Below are positions 23,259 to 33,818 of a stretch of DNA of 64,000 nt, piece by piece. Position 1 is the first letter of the stretch; each line of letters opens with the position of its first letter. The translations under genes and the position numbers were made by a program. The stretch spans positions 19,171,018 through 19,235,017 of the forward strand of contig NC_087067.1 of NCBI RefSeq assembly GCF_963678635.1. Reading direction: 5' to 3'. The notes under the pieces were generated by a model, which saw only the letters and a program-made list of their open reading frames with translations, had not been told where the DNA came from and made no database searches. This stretch comes from Symsagittifera roscoffensis. Lineage: Eukaryota > Xenacoelomorpha > Acoela > Convolutidae.

Positions 23259-25222
23259 GTTAGTTTTATTTCATCCATTCAATTAGTTTTTTTTCTGAGA
23301 TGTGTTCTAGTTTTTTTCTGAGATGAGTTTTTTTTAACTGGGTTCTTAATCGCTTTTTGCGACGGTCCTCGACTTATCTCTGTTCATGTGTCAAATTTTT
23401 TAAGAACATTCAAATTTTCTATCTTTCGTTCACGTTGTTTGATCGTTAAGACATTTTTCAGGCTGACTGCTGAAGTCCAAACATATTTGGTTCCCATAAA
23501 CAACTTGTCACTGATTATGCAATCAATCAGACAGTTTTGCTCGTAGTACAAGCGTAATTCCAGGAAAAAAGGTACACCGAAAACTTTGAAGTTCTTAAAA
23601 ATTTTAAGAAAAAATACTTAAAACAGGTTTCAAAATAAGATACATTACAAACAAAGATAGCCGGTTTCTGTGCCAGTAGCACAGAATGTTCCAAACATAG
23701 TATTTAAAAAACACACCAAAAAAGTCGGTCCTTCATTGTAAAATAGGCTGATCAGACAACAATATTAAAAAAAATAACTCAGACAAAATCATGAAAAAAT
23801 CAAAAAAAATCACAAACAATTTCAATTTTTTGTAGAGAAATTTTCTGATTTTCTGAAATTTTGATAAAATTTCAGAACTAGTTTTACTCGAGTAAAAACT
23901 ATTTTAAGCATAATAAGTATAAACGACTTAAATTAAGCAAAAAAGCCTGCTCGCACGCTTTACTAGCTCAAAATTAGAAGAAAAACCAAAAATTCAAACC
24001 GGTTTTTCTCAACAGTGAGAAATTTTTCTTAATTTTGTTTGAGTCACGACTCAAAGGGACCTTAATTTGATATGTCACTCAACTCAGTTCAATGATTGTT
24101 TGTGGTACCTGATTTTGCGTAGAAAACAAAAAAAAATTTAAAACACACCCGAATACAATTTTACTCCCCATTTTGACTGCTCGAAACAAAAAAATCTCAC
24201 AATTTATATTTATAGGATTCTTTTATTCTATGTAAGCTGGCTCGTTTCAGATATCCAAACCGGAGAAAATTTTTTGATATGCTCGAAATTTTTGTCTTAA
24301 CTCAGCCCAGTCCAATAACTCAACCCAGTCTGATGATTATTATTACTCAACCCAGTCCGATGTTTATTTGTGGTATCTGATTTTGCATTAAAAAAAAAAA
24401 TAAAAAATAATAAGTAGGTTGGCTCGTTTCAGCTATCCCAACCAAACAAAAAAAAATTTAATGCTGGAATTTCTGTTTTCAGAAAATTTTCGCGCAGCGT
24501 TCTTATTAAAAAGAAACAAGAAAATGAAAAAAATGCTAAAGTGTGTGCTTATTATTTAGAACAATTTCAAAATTTGTTTGAAAGTTTTCGGCAGCTTTTT
24601 ATACCAACTAAGAAGATCTAAATTTTGAGCTCAAAAAGCAGATGATTTTTATACAGTCATTTTGCAGTAAAACTAAAAGGTTTAAAAATCAGATACTTTG
24701 GCTAGCTGGTTTTTTATGGCGCTGTTTACCAGTTTTCTATTCACAACTGGCGTAAGCGGCGGTTAGATTTAGCTCAGATTTAGTTCGAAAACAAATTAAG
24801 CCCAGGAAATTGATCTAATTAACAAGCTCTTTGACAAAACATATCACTTTCTACTTTACACTGTGTTGGTAAGTAAAAAAAAAACAAGGAATAAATTCAA
24901 AATTTTTATCAGTCCAGTGACAAAAACAGGTATTATGAAAATGTATGGGATCGGTTTTTTTTATTTTTTATTTTTTTTTGTTTGAGACAGTTTGGAAAAC
25001 TTTTTCACTTTTTTCTAAAATTTTATTTTTTTTCTCAAAAACTACTCTGCCGATTTCTAAAAAATAGTGATATCAATGGAAAATCTGCCCTCAACTCTAT
25101 GGGTCTGCGTCACTCTTTAGGCTGTTTTTAGCTCACCCCACTTGCTGTAGTCAACGAAAAAGTGTGTGAGGGAATTTTTGACACATATTCTTGGATTTTT
25201 TATATTTCCTTATAACGCTTCT

Positions 25223-25323
25223 CATAACGCGTCTTTTTGATTGAAATCAATATCTCAGATTTGATAGGGTAATACTACCCCCAAAATCTGAGATTTTGAT
25301 TTCAATCAAAGAGATGCGTTATG
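25223..25323. repeat. Imperfect inverted repeat, 40-bp arms
   Basis: CATAACGCGTCTTTTTGATT at the left arm pairs with AATCAAAGAGATGCGTTATG at the right, continuing inward through ATCTCAGATTT/AAATCTGAGAT, with a loop of about 21 bases. It may be a MITE or the hairpin end of one; no clear target duplication was seen. Confidence 0.6.
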
Positions 25324-25809
25324 AAAAGATCACGTGCATCATCGGCTACGCCCAAATTTTTTTCTACACAAAAAGTTCTGGCCCCTTAGAAAAGTCAATT
25401 CAATTTGAGATTTTGGGTTCAATGAAAAGAAAAGTTCAAGCTCTCTTGTGTAAGCGCTCACGCCTATATTTTTTAAATAAAAACAGTTATGGCCTGCAGA
25501 AAAGTAAATGATTTGATTTCTTGTCCGTTTTTTTGAAATTTTTTACTCTTCTCGAAAAAACTCAATCTGATATCAAGGGTTTAAACGAAGCAAGAGTTTG
25601 TGGAAATACTCCGTGCATAAAATGCTACGCCTTAAAATGTAAAGTAGAAATTTTTTGTCTCTGGGAAAATTCTAAAAGCACTATAGATTTTACTCATATT
25701 TTTATAGAGAATCAATTAAGGTTTTGGATGAAGCCCAATTTTAATTTTTTGAAATTACTTATTTCATTCCGCATCAGTACAACGAAGACCAAAATTATCA
25801 AACAGATAC

Positions 25810-25927
25810 CTGCAGCTTTAGTTGGTCCTCTAGTATCTTTTTCAGTATCATCAGTATCATTATCTTTTTGACTTTTGTTTCTTTTGCGACCTTCTTTGTT
25901 TATGTTCAAGGATTTGCGAGATGCCAT
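25810..25927 (-). CDS. Candidate first coding exon, protein unknown
   Basis: On the minus strand an ATG opens 39 codons of charged, Lys/Asp/Thr-rich sequence (MASRKSLNINKEGRKRNK to DTRGPTKAA), then GCTGCAG|GTATCTG, a good donor in phase 1. The frame also runs on to 25712. Nothing downstream on this strand could be matched to it, so it may be a chance frame. It lies inside intron 1 of the LIM gene. Confidence 0.2.
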
Positions 25928-26693
25928 TATAGCCTTGCTTACTGACTAAACTTTGAGCACCTATAATCATTTATCTATGATGCTGAAGCGTACGCGCGAA
26001 TTATTGAAGCGTACTGAGATATTACGAACTCAAAGTCAATCAAAAATGAACTTAATTAAGCTGTTGAATTTAGGAAATCTAAAAGCTTTCTTTCTTTTTT
26101 TGTCAAAACTATCGGAGACCAGATAAAGAGCGTTTGAAATATTCAGGGTTTTGCCCTGGGACAAGCATTCAGTGTCAATATTAGACGCTATACTACTTTT
26201 TCTCTAATTCTACAAATTTTTATTTAGCGGCAGGTTTCTAAGAAAAACTTAGTGGAAGGCTGAGTGCACCGTACGGTAAAATGTTCGCCCCAATTTGAGA
26301 AAGGAAACATTAAGAACTCTGAGTGGTTCGAATTTTTCAACCTCAAAGTTGTTTTATTCGCTAGTTTGACTAATTCCCATTATAACGCCCCGAACGCAGT
26401 ATCAAATAGTTATATATTCTAGCCCGGTGGGGAGGTAAATGGAAAAAGTCCTTCTATTTTCTTGAAGAGTCGTTAAAAATACTAAACAGAAGTACAATTT
26501 CATCAAATTTTCTATTAATATATTATTGATAAGAGTTATAAGCTATTCAATAAAAATACTTAGAGAAATTATAAATTATTCGGAAACTGAAAAATACGTT
26601 AAGATGTTTCAACACTCAATTCAATTTTGGCACTCCCACGCTGCTTAATAGCTTTTGTTTTCGAAGCTTTCGGACTTCTTGAACTTTTTGCAG

Positions 26694-26890
26694 TCACTGA
26701 CATACTACGACACGAAAGTGAGTGACGGCGTGAACAGCTACCACGGCCACTGTTTCCTCTGCAACACCTGCAACGCCAGACTCACAGGCAAGCCCTTCTT
26801 CGCAGTCGGATTCAAGAAGGTCTGCAAGAAGTGCTTCCTGGAGAAGCACGCCAAGACATGCGACTACTGCAAACAGAAGATTGTCGGCAA
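26694..26890 (+). CDS. LIM-domain protein, exon 2
   Basis: Acceptor TTTTTGCAG, then 65 codons and two bases, ending at GGCAA|GTGCTG (phase 2). It encodes the His/Cys half of LIM 1 (HGHCFLCNTC, then CKKC) and the first pair of LIM 2 (CDYC). Codon use is GC-rich and unlike the intron around it (for example CCACGGCCACTG). The donor is not strong, but joining to 53799 yields LIM 2 spacing C-x2-C-x17-H-x2-C-x2-C-x2-C, exactly as the family requires. The next intron is about 26.9 kb because of transposon insertions. Confidence 0.9.
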
Positions 26891-27554
26891 GTGCTGTATT
26901 GTTACATGCTTACATATTATTTCATGTTATGTTTATTTGGATTTTCGAATGTCACGAGCTTCACGAAAAACCCAAGCTGCTTATATAATTTCATCTCTGT
27001 GTTTTTAAAACAACATTGGTTTTTCTCAGTTTTTAGCAAAAAACTAGTTTTGGCTGAAAAAAGGAGAAAATATTGAATTATAATCATGTTTTGGAATGCA
27101 AATAAGATCTTTTCTAGATTCACAATTTTTTTACTGCACCTTCACTGATTTTTGCGAAATATAATTTAATTTTAAAAAGTTCAACTATTTTGAAATATAG
27201 CCCATGCCTGGTAAATACTCAACACAGAAAACATTTTGTATTCATCTACATTTTTGTGAAATCAACGATTCAAAGCCTTAAGCATAAAAAATTTAAAGAG
27301 CCGAGGAGGAAAGTAAAAAAGGCAATTTGACCAAATTGTTAATCATTGTTTTTTTTCCTTCACAAACAAATTTCATTATAACCAACAGGATAAAATATAC
27401 ATGCTACAAGTTATAAACTTATGAATATATATGTAAAATCACTGGCTCGCAACAGATTAGAATGAAATATTAATTTCTTAACAAAAGATTAATTTCATCA
27501 TATTCATATATGGCTTAAGACCAAAACCATCAATTTTTTTTCGTGTGTGTGTGT
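26891..27554 (+). other. LIM gene intron 2, first part
   Basis: Non-coding AT-rich intron sequence up to the target site of giant element copy 2; a short GT run (GTGTGTGTGTGT) ends at the insertion point and includes the duplicated GTGT. Confidence 0.7.
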
Positions 27555-27964
27555 TGAGTTAGGACCGAAGTGTATAACTCATAGAGTAATTTCGGATAGG
27601 GTACACCGTCTGCTCGTCACGCTATCTTATTTTCGGCCGGATAGATTCGTGCAACTTCTTAGTCTAATACCGATCCTAATCTTACTCTTATACTATCTAG
27701 TCTCAGGTTGTTTAACTAGTCTCTGCTAGGCTCAATAGATCTAGGGTATACTGGTTTATTGCGGCTGCTGAAGTCTTCTTGGAGAGTCAACTAATTTCTA
27801 AGTTAAATTCAAATCTCTCTGGTGCTGAAATTACAAGTAATTTCAGCACTAACAAATAAGTGGGTTGTTAGTTAGATGGATCATGATTGGTTAATATTAA
27901 ATACTTTACAGTGGTAAAATATCTAATTTATCCAATCATAAAATGTAGTTTAGATCAGGTTCCA
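27555..27964 (-). repeat. 3' LTR of giant element copy 2
   Basis: On the minus strand runs TGGAACC to CTAACTCA, like the other three LTRs. It is preceded (in element sense) by ACCCGGATGGG. Confidence 0.95.
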
Positions 27965-29474
27965 CCCATCCGGGTTTTACAGAGTTTTTTAGAATAGTCT
28001 TTCTGCAATTCAAAGGATGGATGATGGACGTTGGTATTTGGCGAACATCTTATTTCTTCTGGGTTTTCTTATTAGAGAAGTCCCAGATTCAATCGTTGTG
28101 TCTTCTCAGGACAACGACTGGGTTTTCGCAACAAACTCAAATCTGATTTCAGAATGGTTGGCTATGACAGGTTTTTCCGTTTCATGTAGAGAACTTCTTT
28201 TGTGTTTGACCTTGTCTGGGAATGGCGTGGAGATTGTGTGTGGAGGGGATGCCTGGTTTCTCGGATCTGTACGTAAACTTGAACATCGAGGTGGTCATTG
28301 TTCTAGTTCAATGAAGTCCTTTTCTGCGAAGTCAAGTCGTACTCTAAATCCTTTGAGTTGTGATTGTGGGCGGCATATTGATTGTGGTTGGCCATTCTTT
28401 TTCGAGTGTAGTGGGGTCATTTTGTCTTTGGATGTTCGTCTTTGGTGTTGTATGCTGATCTATATACTGCAAGATATAATTTACATTTTTGTAAAATTTT
28501 TATTAGTTTAATGTTTTAGTTATGATTTTGGTTAGTTGTTTTCACAAAAGCTTTTTGTTTTAGTTCAGTTATTTTAAAGAGTTACTCACCCTTGAGTAGC
28601 TCTTATTAAAAATAGGAGTGTGGTCACAAAGCGTGGATGTAGCACGGTGGGTTAGGCTGGCTATAGAGCATGCTCAGGACGTCCTCTTCTGGTGGGTTAG
28701 GCCAGGAGTGGGAGTATGATTGCATGCGGTTTTTGCGAGAGGTCCTGTTATGTGACAACGTTTTGTGTTGGGTTTGTTGTGGTTTTTCTTAAGTTTTGTT
28801 GGTTGTGTCCTTTTTTCAAAAATCATATTGTTTTTGGTATGGGTTTGTCTTTCGACTTTTTTGTGTTTTATTATTTCTTTCTTAGACTTTATAATAGTCT
28901 TCAAAAAAATAAATTATCCAGTTTTAAACTGGGTTAATCCGGTTTGGGTACCGTTGGTTTCCTTTTCTTAGTCATGCTGTTATTCTATGATTTGTGGTGT
29001 TTAGTAAGCTGCGTTGGTTAGTGTTGTTTAGTATATAATTCCTTTCCAACCGGGTTAAAGGAAAGTTTGAAACTTGTTATCATGTGTTAGAGTTGTTGAG
29101 TGTGAAAGCTTGAAACTGAAACTCATTATTTTAAACAATTCTTCGTGGGCGAGCTGTGCGAGTGTGGATAGAATCTTTGTGCGAATGAAAGGAAATATCA
29201 AAAGGTTAGTACTGCATTTTCGTTGTATCAAGTTATTACATAGAAATGCAAATTTACTGCTAGTTGTTGGGGAAAATTAAGTTACAAATTTTCATCATTA
29301 TTAGATTTACTGCATTTGGGAAAAAATTTATAAATTAAATTACTGCATTGGTATTATTTTTAGTGATTTGTTTGGTGCAAAAAATTAATAGAGTTTTAAA
29401 TAGTTTGAAGAAGTTTTCAATTTTTATTTTCTTTTGTGAATTTTTCAGATGATCGTTGGATGAAGGCTAAAATT
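27965..29474 (-). other. 3' untranslated region of giant element copy 2
   Basis: Contains ORF9 and otherwise no supported gene in element sense. A 164-codon antisense frame at 28017-28511 is interrupted in copy 1 and I do not count it as a gene. Confidence 0.5.
28674..28904 (-). CDS. Giant element ORF9, Lys-rich 76 aa (copy 2)
   Basis: Intact 76-codon ORF, homologous to 19389-19631. The N-terminal 20 residues differ at one position only. It is Lys-rich at the start and ends with NHTPTPGLTHQK. It lies between the ORF8 intron and the 3' LTR, where complex retroviruses keep late regulatory genes, but no function can be read from the sequence. A comparison of synonymous and non-synonymous changes over more copies would decide whether it is translated. 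Confidence 0.4.
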   Translation of the reverse strand: MKTIIKSKKEIIKHKKVERQTHTKNNMIFEKRTQPTKLKKNHNKPNTKRCHITGPLAKTACNHTPTPGLTHQKRTS

Positions 29475-29553
29475 CTAAAGAAGACATGAATTAAGAATGG
29501 TTAGTTTCTAATTTTAATTTAATTAGTTAATAATATGTATAATTCATATTTAC
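29475..29553 (-). other. Intron-like segment after ORF8 (copy 2)
   Basis: Starts CTAACAG|GTAAAT three bases after the ORF8 stop and ends TTCTTTAG; 79 bases. Both splice signals are kept in copy 1 although the sequence between has drifted. An intron just past a stop codon would mark the mRNA as spliced. Confidence 0.5.
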
Positions 29554-29556
29554 CTG

Positions 29557-31203
29557 TTAGTCGTCGGGGAAGAAACCGTGGGGGAATATGTCGTGGATGA
29601 GATCTGAAGTTGTTAGTAATTTAGCTAAGATGCGGATGATATTTTTAGTTTTTTGCAGTGGCCAAAGCAATTGAAGTGCTTTAATGGTGGTTAGTTCTTC
29701 AGTGCCAACTGCAAACTCATAAGGTGTGTTTTGGATTAGATTATATAATTTGTGATTGAATTTAGTGTTGTGGATGAATACTAAAATGGGGATTTCTATA
29801 GGTTGAACAAATTCGTGTGGGAGAAGGAAGGGTCGGTGGTGTGGTTGTCTGGAGGGAGTGTGTAGGTCGAAGTGATTTTGGATAAAACGATAATATGTAT
29901 ATGTGTGAGTTTGTTTAGTGCGCAACATAATATCGTGTGAGCAGTGCAGATCTCTTTCATGTGGTGCAAGGAAATGAAAGGTTAGTGAAAATATTTGGAA
30001 GCGTTCTTTAAAACTTTCGTAGGCTTGCGTGTCTGTTAGTGCTTCTGAGATGATGTGGTCAAATTTGCGATCAAATATATTGAGTGTAAATACATATGGT
30101 GTTTTAATGAAAAATTTTTCTGTGATTTGAGGGTTAGCGAAGCGGTCGTCGTCTAAGAATTGATCTTGGTTAGTTCTGATGATGTTATGATCGTAATATT
30201 CTAGCGTATATTCGTTAGCTCGGGGTGCAGTGTATGTTTTTAGCGATTTTTTATATCCTATGTAAGTAAATTGTCTAGGTGTTAGTGGTGTAGTGAGTCG
30301 ATATGGCATGTCCTTATTTCGTTCTATATCGATGTGAGTGTTAGATAAAGGTAAGCAAAGGGGATTAGTAAAATGATAATATGAGGTCCAAGGAAGGGTA
30401 GGCATTAAAACGTGTTCGTCTACAAAGTTACGTGTTTCGTTAGTGTTGTGAGGGGTGTTTAAGGTGTATTGTGGAAATGAGGGTAAGGTGATAGCTAAAA
30501 ATTCTTTTGTATTAGTGTGATTTGGGTGATTTATATATTCACGGGCTGTTCCTGGTTTTGCTGGGAAAGGATGGTTGGGGAACTTTCTTTTAAAAGTGCG
30601 GTAAGCTCTATTAGTGCTGAGTGAAGATTCAGTAGATGTGGATGATGGTGCTAATGATTCGGTATAAATTGAAGAGGGTGTAGGGGTAGGAGGGTTGGAT
30701 GAATCTATTGTGGATGAAATTTGGTTTATGGTGGGGGTGTCAAGGTGGTAGGGTTGTTGTTGTAATCTAATAAAATTATCTAGTTCTGGGGAGATTTGGG
30801 GGGTATCTGGAGAATTGGATGATCGGTCTGAATGATATGAAGAATAGGTTGGAGTGACTTGGGAAGCATAAGAGGGTGTAGAATTGGTGGGGACAGGGTT
30901 ATTTGGTATCATTGGTTGAAAAGGGGGTTGGGAAAAAATTGAGGGGTTTGTGTGAAAATTATTGGATGGAGATGGTTCAGAGTCGGCAAATTCATCGGGG
31001 GTTTCAATATTCGGGTTATTGAGTAGTGATGTGGAGTATAAAACTGAGATGTGTGAATTAGTATCGGAATTCATGCCTGATGTTACATTACTGGTTGGGA
31101 AATCGGGTGGTGGGAAAGCAAAAAGTGGTATTATTGTAATTGGAGTAGTGAGGTTGGTTGGATGGGAATTTGAACGGTGTAGGGATCCAAGTTGTCGGCT
31201 CAT
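29557..31203 (-). CDS. Giant element ORF8, 548-aa protein of unknown type
   Basis: Intact ORF of 548 codons whose ATG overlaps the envelope stop (ATGA, 31203-31200). Residues 1-200 are Ser/Thr/Pro/Asn-rich and look disordered. Residues about 205-548 look folded, with aromatic and His-rich segments (TLPWTSYYHFTNPLCLPL, FDRKFDHIISEALTD, LHCSHDIMLRTK, PILVFIHNTKFNHKLYNLI). There is no signal peptide or membrane span. It is not Gag, Pol or Env, and I do not recognise the family. Copy 1 lost the central part. This is the only large gene of copy 2 without a break, which may mean recent function in an active relative. Translation by stop-start reinitiation after envelope is suggested by the overlap. 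Confidence 0.75.
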   Translation of the reverse strand: MSRQLGSLHRSNSHPTNLTTPITIIPLFAFPPPDFPTSNVTSGMNSDTNSHISVLYSTSLLNNPNIETPDEFADSEPSPSNNFHTNPSIFSQPPFQPMIPNNPVPTNSTPSYASQVTPTYSSYHSDRSSNSPDTPQISPELDNFIRLQQQPYHLDTPTINQISSTIDSSNPPTPTPSSIYTESLAPSSTSTESSLSTNRAYRTFKRKFPNHPFPAKPGTAREYINHPNHTNTKEFLAITLPSFPQYTLNTPHNTNETRNFVDEHVLMPTLPWTSYYHFTNPLCLPLSNTHIDIERNKDMPYRLTTPLTPRQFTYIGYKKSLKTYTAPRANEYTLEYYDHNIIRTNQDQFLDDDRFANPQITEKFFIKTPYVFTLNIFDRKFDHIISEALTDTQAYESFKERFQIFSLTFHFLAPHERDLHCSHDIMLRTKQTHTYTYYRFIQNHFDLHTPSRQPHHRPFLLPHEFVQPIEIPILVFIHNTKFNHKLYNLIQNTPYEFAVGTEELTTIKALQLLWPLQKTKNIIRILAKLLTTSDLIHDIFPHGFFPDD

Positions 31204-33818
31204 CGTGGGCTAAAAAAATTATTATTTTGAGACTGAAAAGCGGTGGTATGGGGTTGTTCTATAATTTGTTCATAGGTATTTTCATCTTGTGAGTGGTGTG
31301 TCATTATATGTTGGATGGGACTTTGTGATATGGTTGGTCTAAAATTTGGATTATGTGTTATTGCTAAGTTTCGAAAATTACGTGGGACTAGGGATAATGG
31401 ATGGTTATGTGGTAGGGGTGGTAATTGTGGTGCTGTTGGCGTTGTGTCTACATTGTTATGTTCTTCGTCGTATGTGTTCTGTCTTGTTGCTATTTTTGTG
31501 TTGTATTCTTTTATTTGTGCGTCTAAAAGAATTTTGTTTATTGATGTAGAAAAAATTGCAAAAAATCCTGCAAATAGTATGCGTGCTACACTTGCTTGTC
31601 TATTGACTTGTGTGTGTATAGCACATGTGTTATAGATTCCTTTTAAGAGTGAAAAAAGAAATCCAATAAAGTTAAACATTGCGTATAAAATAGTCAATTT
31701 TTCTAAGATGTAGTAGGGCCATCCTAGAAAATCAAGAATTTCATTCTTGAGTGTAACAAAGCTAAAAATATTGATAGGCGATATATCTTGGGGACGGTAT
31801 TTTTCACCGTTTAGATATATATAATCTTTAATGTCTTTAAAATATCCGCTATAGTCTTGCGTATAGATGTCTGCAAATTCTGCGGTTTCGGCAAGTTTGC
31901 GTAAGTTTTGGTCAATTGATTGTCTTTGTATTGTGTCCATTTGTGTTAATAATTCTTGGAATTGTTGTGTTCTAATGTGATGTTGAATATCTGATTTTGA
32001 GTATATTCCTATTGATTGTAAGTCTATATTTGGGTTTCGAGCGATAGCGCGAATGCTTTCAGGTGAAAATTTTTTGAGTGATTGCATTAATGTGGGATAT
32101 GGGGTGAGAAGGTAATATTTATCTTCATCAGGGTTTAGTTGTACTACATTGTGGCTATTTTCTGATCCACATGGGACTGCGGTATCCCAGAAATAGGTTC
32201 TTCTTGAAAGTGTGTCAACGAAATGTACTTTATTCTTATAAAAGATAGGGATTCTTTTATAGCATCGTTTGTCTTCAAAAACGTATAGTGGTGATACTTT
32301 TTTGGTACAAGTATAAAACCATAAAATGTTTCCTTCGTAGTCTAAAAAATTTGATCTATTTCCTGATAGTAAATATCCTGCGTAGGGTATTTTTAATACT
32401 GCTAGTGCAAGTGATTGTAATATTTGTGTTCTTTCTAATTCGCATAGTTGGTGTAGTGTTTCTAATTCGGAGAGTGACATTTCTTGAAAAATTCGGCTAA
32501 TTGTGTAGTCTAGTTTCATATCTAAGTGAATATCATAGTGGATATTACCGAAATATGTACTATTCATTAGTGATAGTTCTTGTAAACGTGTACTTCGATC
32601 GTCTTGGGGCTTTAAATGTCCACCAGGTTGACCTGTATTTTTTTGAAAATGAACTGGTATGTATGATGTTCCTTCGTTTAGAGGATGACCTGTTGCATAT
32701 GGGTCGATTTTTACTTTTCCAGTGGTCATGTCGAATCCTTTTTCGTATTCAACTAATATCTCGGAGTATTGTGTTTTGTGAAGTGGATTTCTGTATTTAC
32801 ATGCAAGTTCTGTTTCTTGATATATTTGAAAACGTGTCAATTTATTTTCTATATTGTCTATGTTTCTAAAATTAGAACTTAGTTTTCGTGATGGATGGAC
32901 TTGTTCATATGGAATTGATTGTATAAAATATTTTTCGTGAAATTTTATCATACGAGCGTGTATTTTTGCTACTTGAAATGTTGTACATGTGTCTTCGGGG
33001 AACCAAACAATTGTTGCTTGTGTTCGTGTTGTAGGGTCACAATAGCCTTGATCGTTTTTACAAGGTAATCGAATTCCTTGATAGATCATTGTGTTGTCTG
33101 ATAAATCGCGTGTGAGTTGTATTTTTTCGAGTTGTATTTTTCAATCAAAAAACATGATTTCTTGATATCCTTTATTTTTTGTGTCTGCTTTGCAGTTTGA
33201 TGGGTCATTTATACCAATGTGTGGTATCCAGTGTTTATCGTGTATATCATAAGTTAATCTTCCGTGTGCGCCGTTGTATGGGTATTTTTCATCTAATTTT
33301 ACATGTCCTTGATATCTTTCAAGTTCTGCTTGATGTACAAAATCTGCAAAAACTTGGAAATATACTAGTTTTCTATCTGTGTTTTTATTTCTTGTTATAT
33401 TTAGTCTGAGTAACTCGTTTTTACAATCTTCGGGATTGAGATGTAAAAGTCGTTCTATATTACTCTGGTAGAATGATTCATGGTCAAGTCGGTTTTTATT
33501 TCCGTTTGAGACTTGTGAACAATGTACTTTCTTTTCAGAAAATGTTGCTGTGAATTTATATCCTATAACTGTTGTTGCTCGGGCTTTTGAGTAAAGTGTT
33601 GCGATTACATTTGTAGTTTCTATGGCTTGTGGTTCTGTTTCGCATTGTGATACTTGATTTATTGCATATTTGTGTAGTGTTTTTTGTTCGTTTTCTTCAC
33701 AATCGTAATGTGTTACTAATAAATCTTGGGGTCCTGTGCGGGGAGAAGGGTTTATGTTTTCATTTGAGGTTATTAGAAAAAGGAGTTGGAGAAAAATTAA
33801 AATTTTTAGAATATACAT
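31200..33818 (-). pseudogene. Envelope-like glycoprotein, one stop (copy 2)
   Basis: An 872-codon frame with one in-frame TGA at 33143-33141, where copy 1 has TGG. Layout: signal peptide at residues 1-18 (MYILKILIFLQLLFLITS); a Cys-containing ectodomain beginning GPQDLLVTHYDCEENEQ; a second part with FEDKRCYKRIPIFY, HFVDTLSRRTYF and YYLLTPYPTL; a helical stretch; a membrane anchor near residues 690-735 and another hydrophobic segment near 745-765; and a Pro-rich tail of about 100 residues. The spacing of Y-D-C, Cys-Glu and the R-C-Y...P-I-x-Y...F-V-D...L-T-P block reminds me of chuvirus-type glycoproteins found in some animal LTR elements. That is inference from memory of the family. It would act in membrane fusion at the particle surface. 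Confidence 0.75.

Larger units (their letters stand above)
23259..26693 (+). other. LIM gene intron 1 (3.4 kb)
   Basis: AT-rich intron starting GTTAGT and ending TTTTTGCAG. It contains a diverged local duplication (about 24060-24270 and 24345-24480, sharing GTTTGTGGTA-type and GGCTCGTTTCAG phrases), the hairpin at 25223-25323, and a possible unrelated first exon on the other strand at 25810-25927. Confidence 0.75.

Noticed and set aside
28017..28511. 164-codon antisense ORF between the 3' LTR and ORF9 of giant copy 2
   Set aside because: The matching stretch of copy 1 has stops and frame changes, the frame is antisense to the element and no domain is visible.
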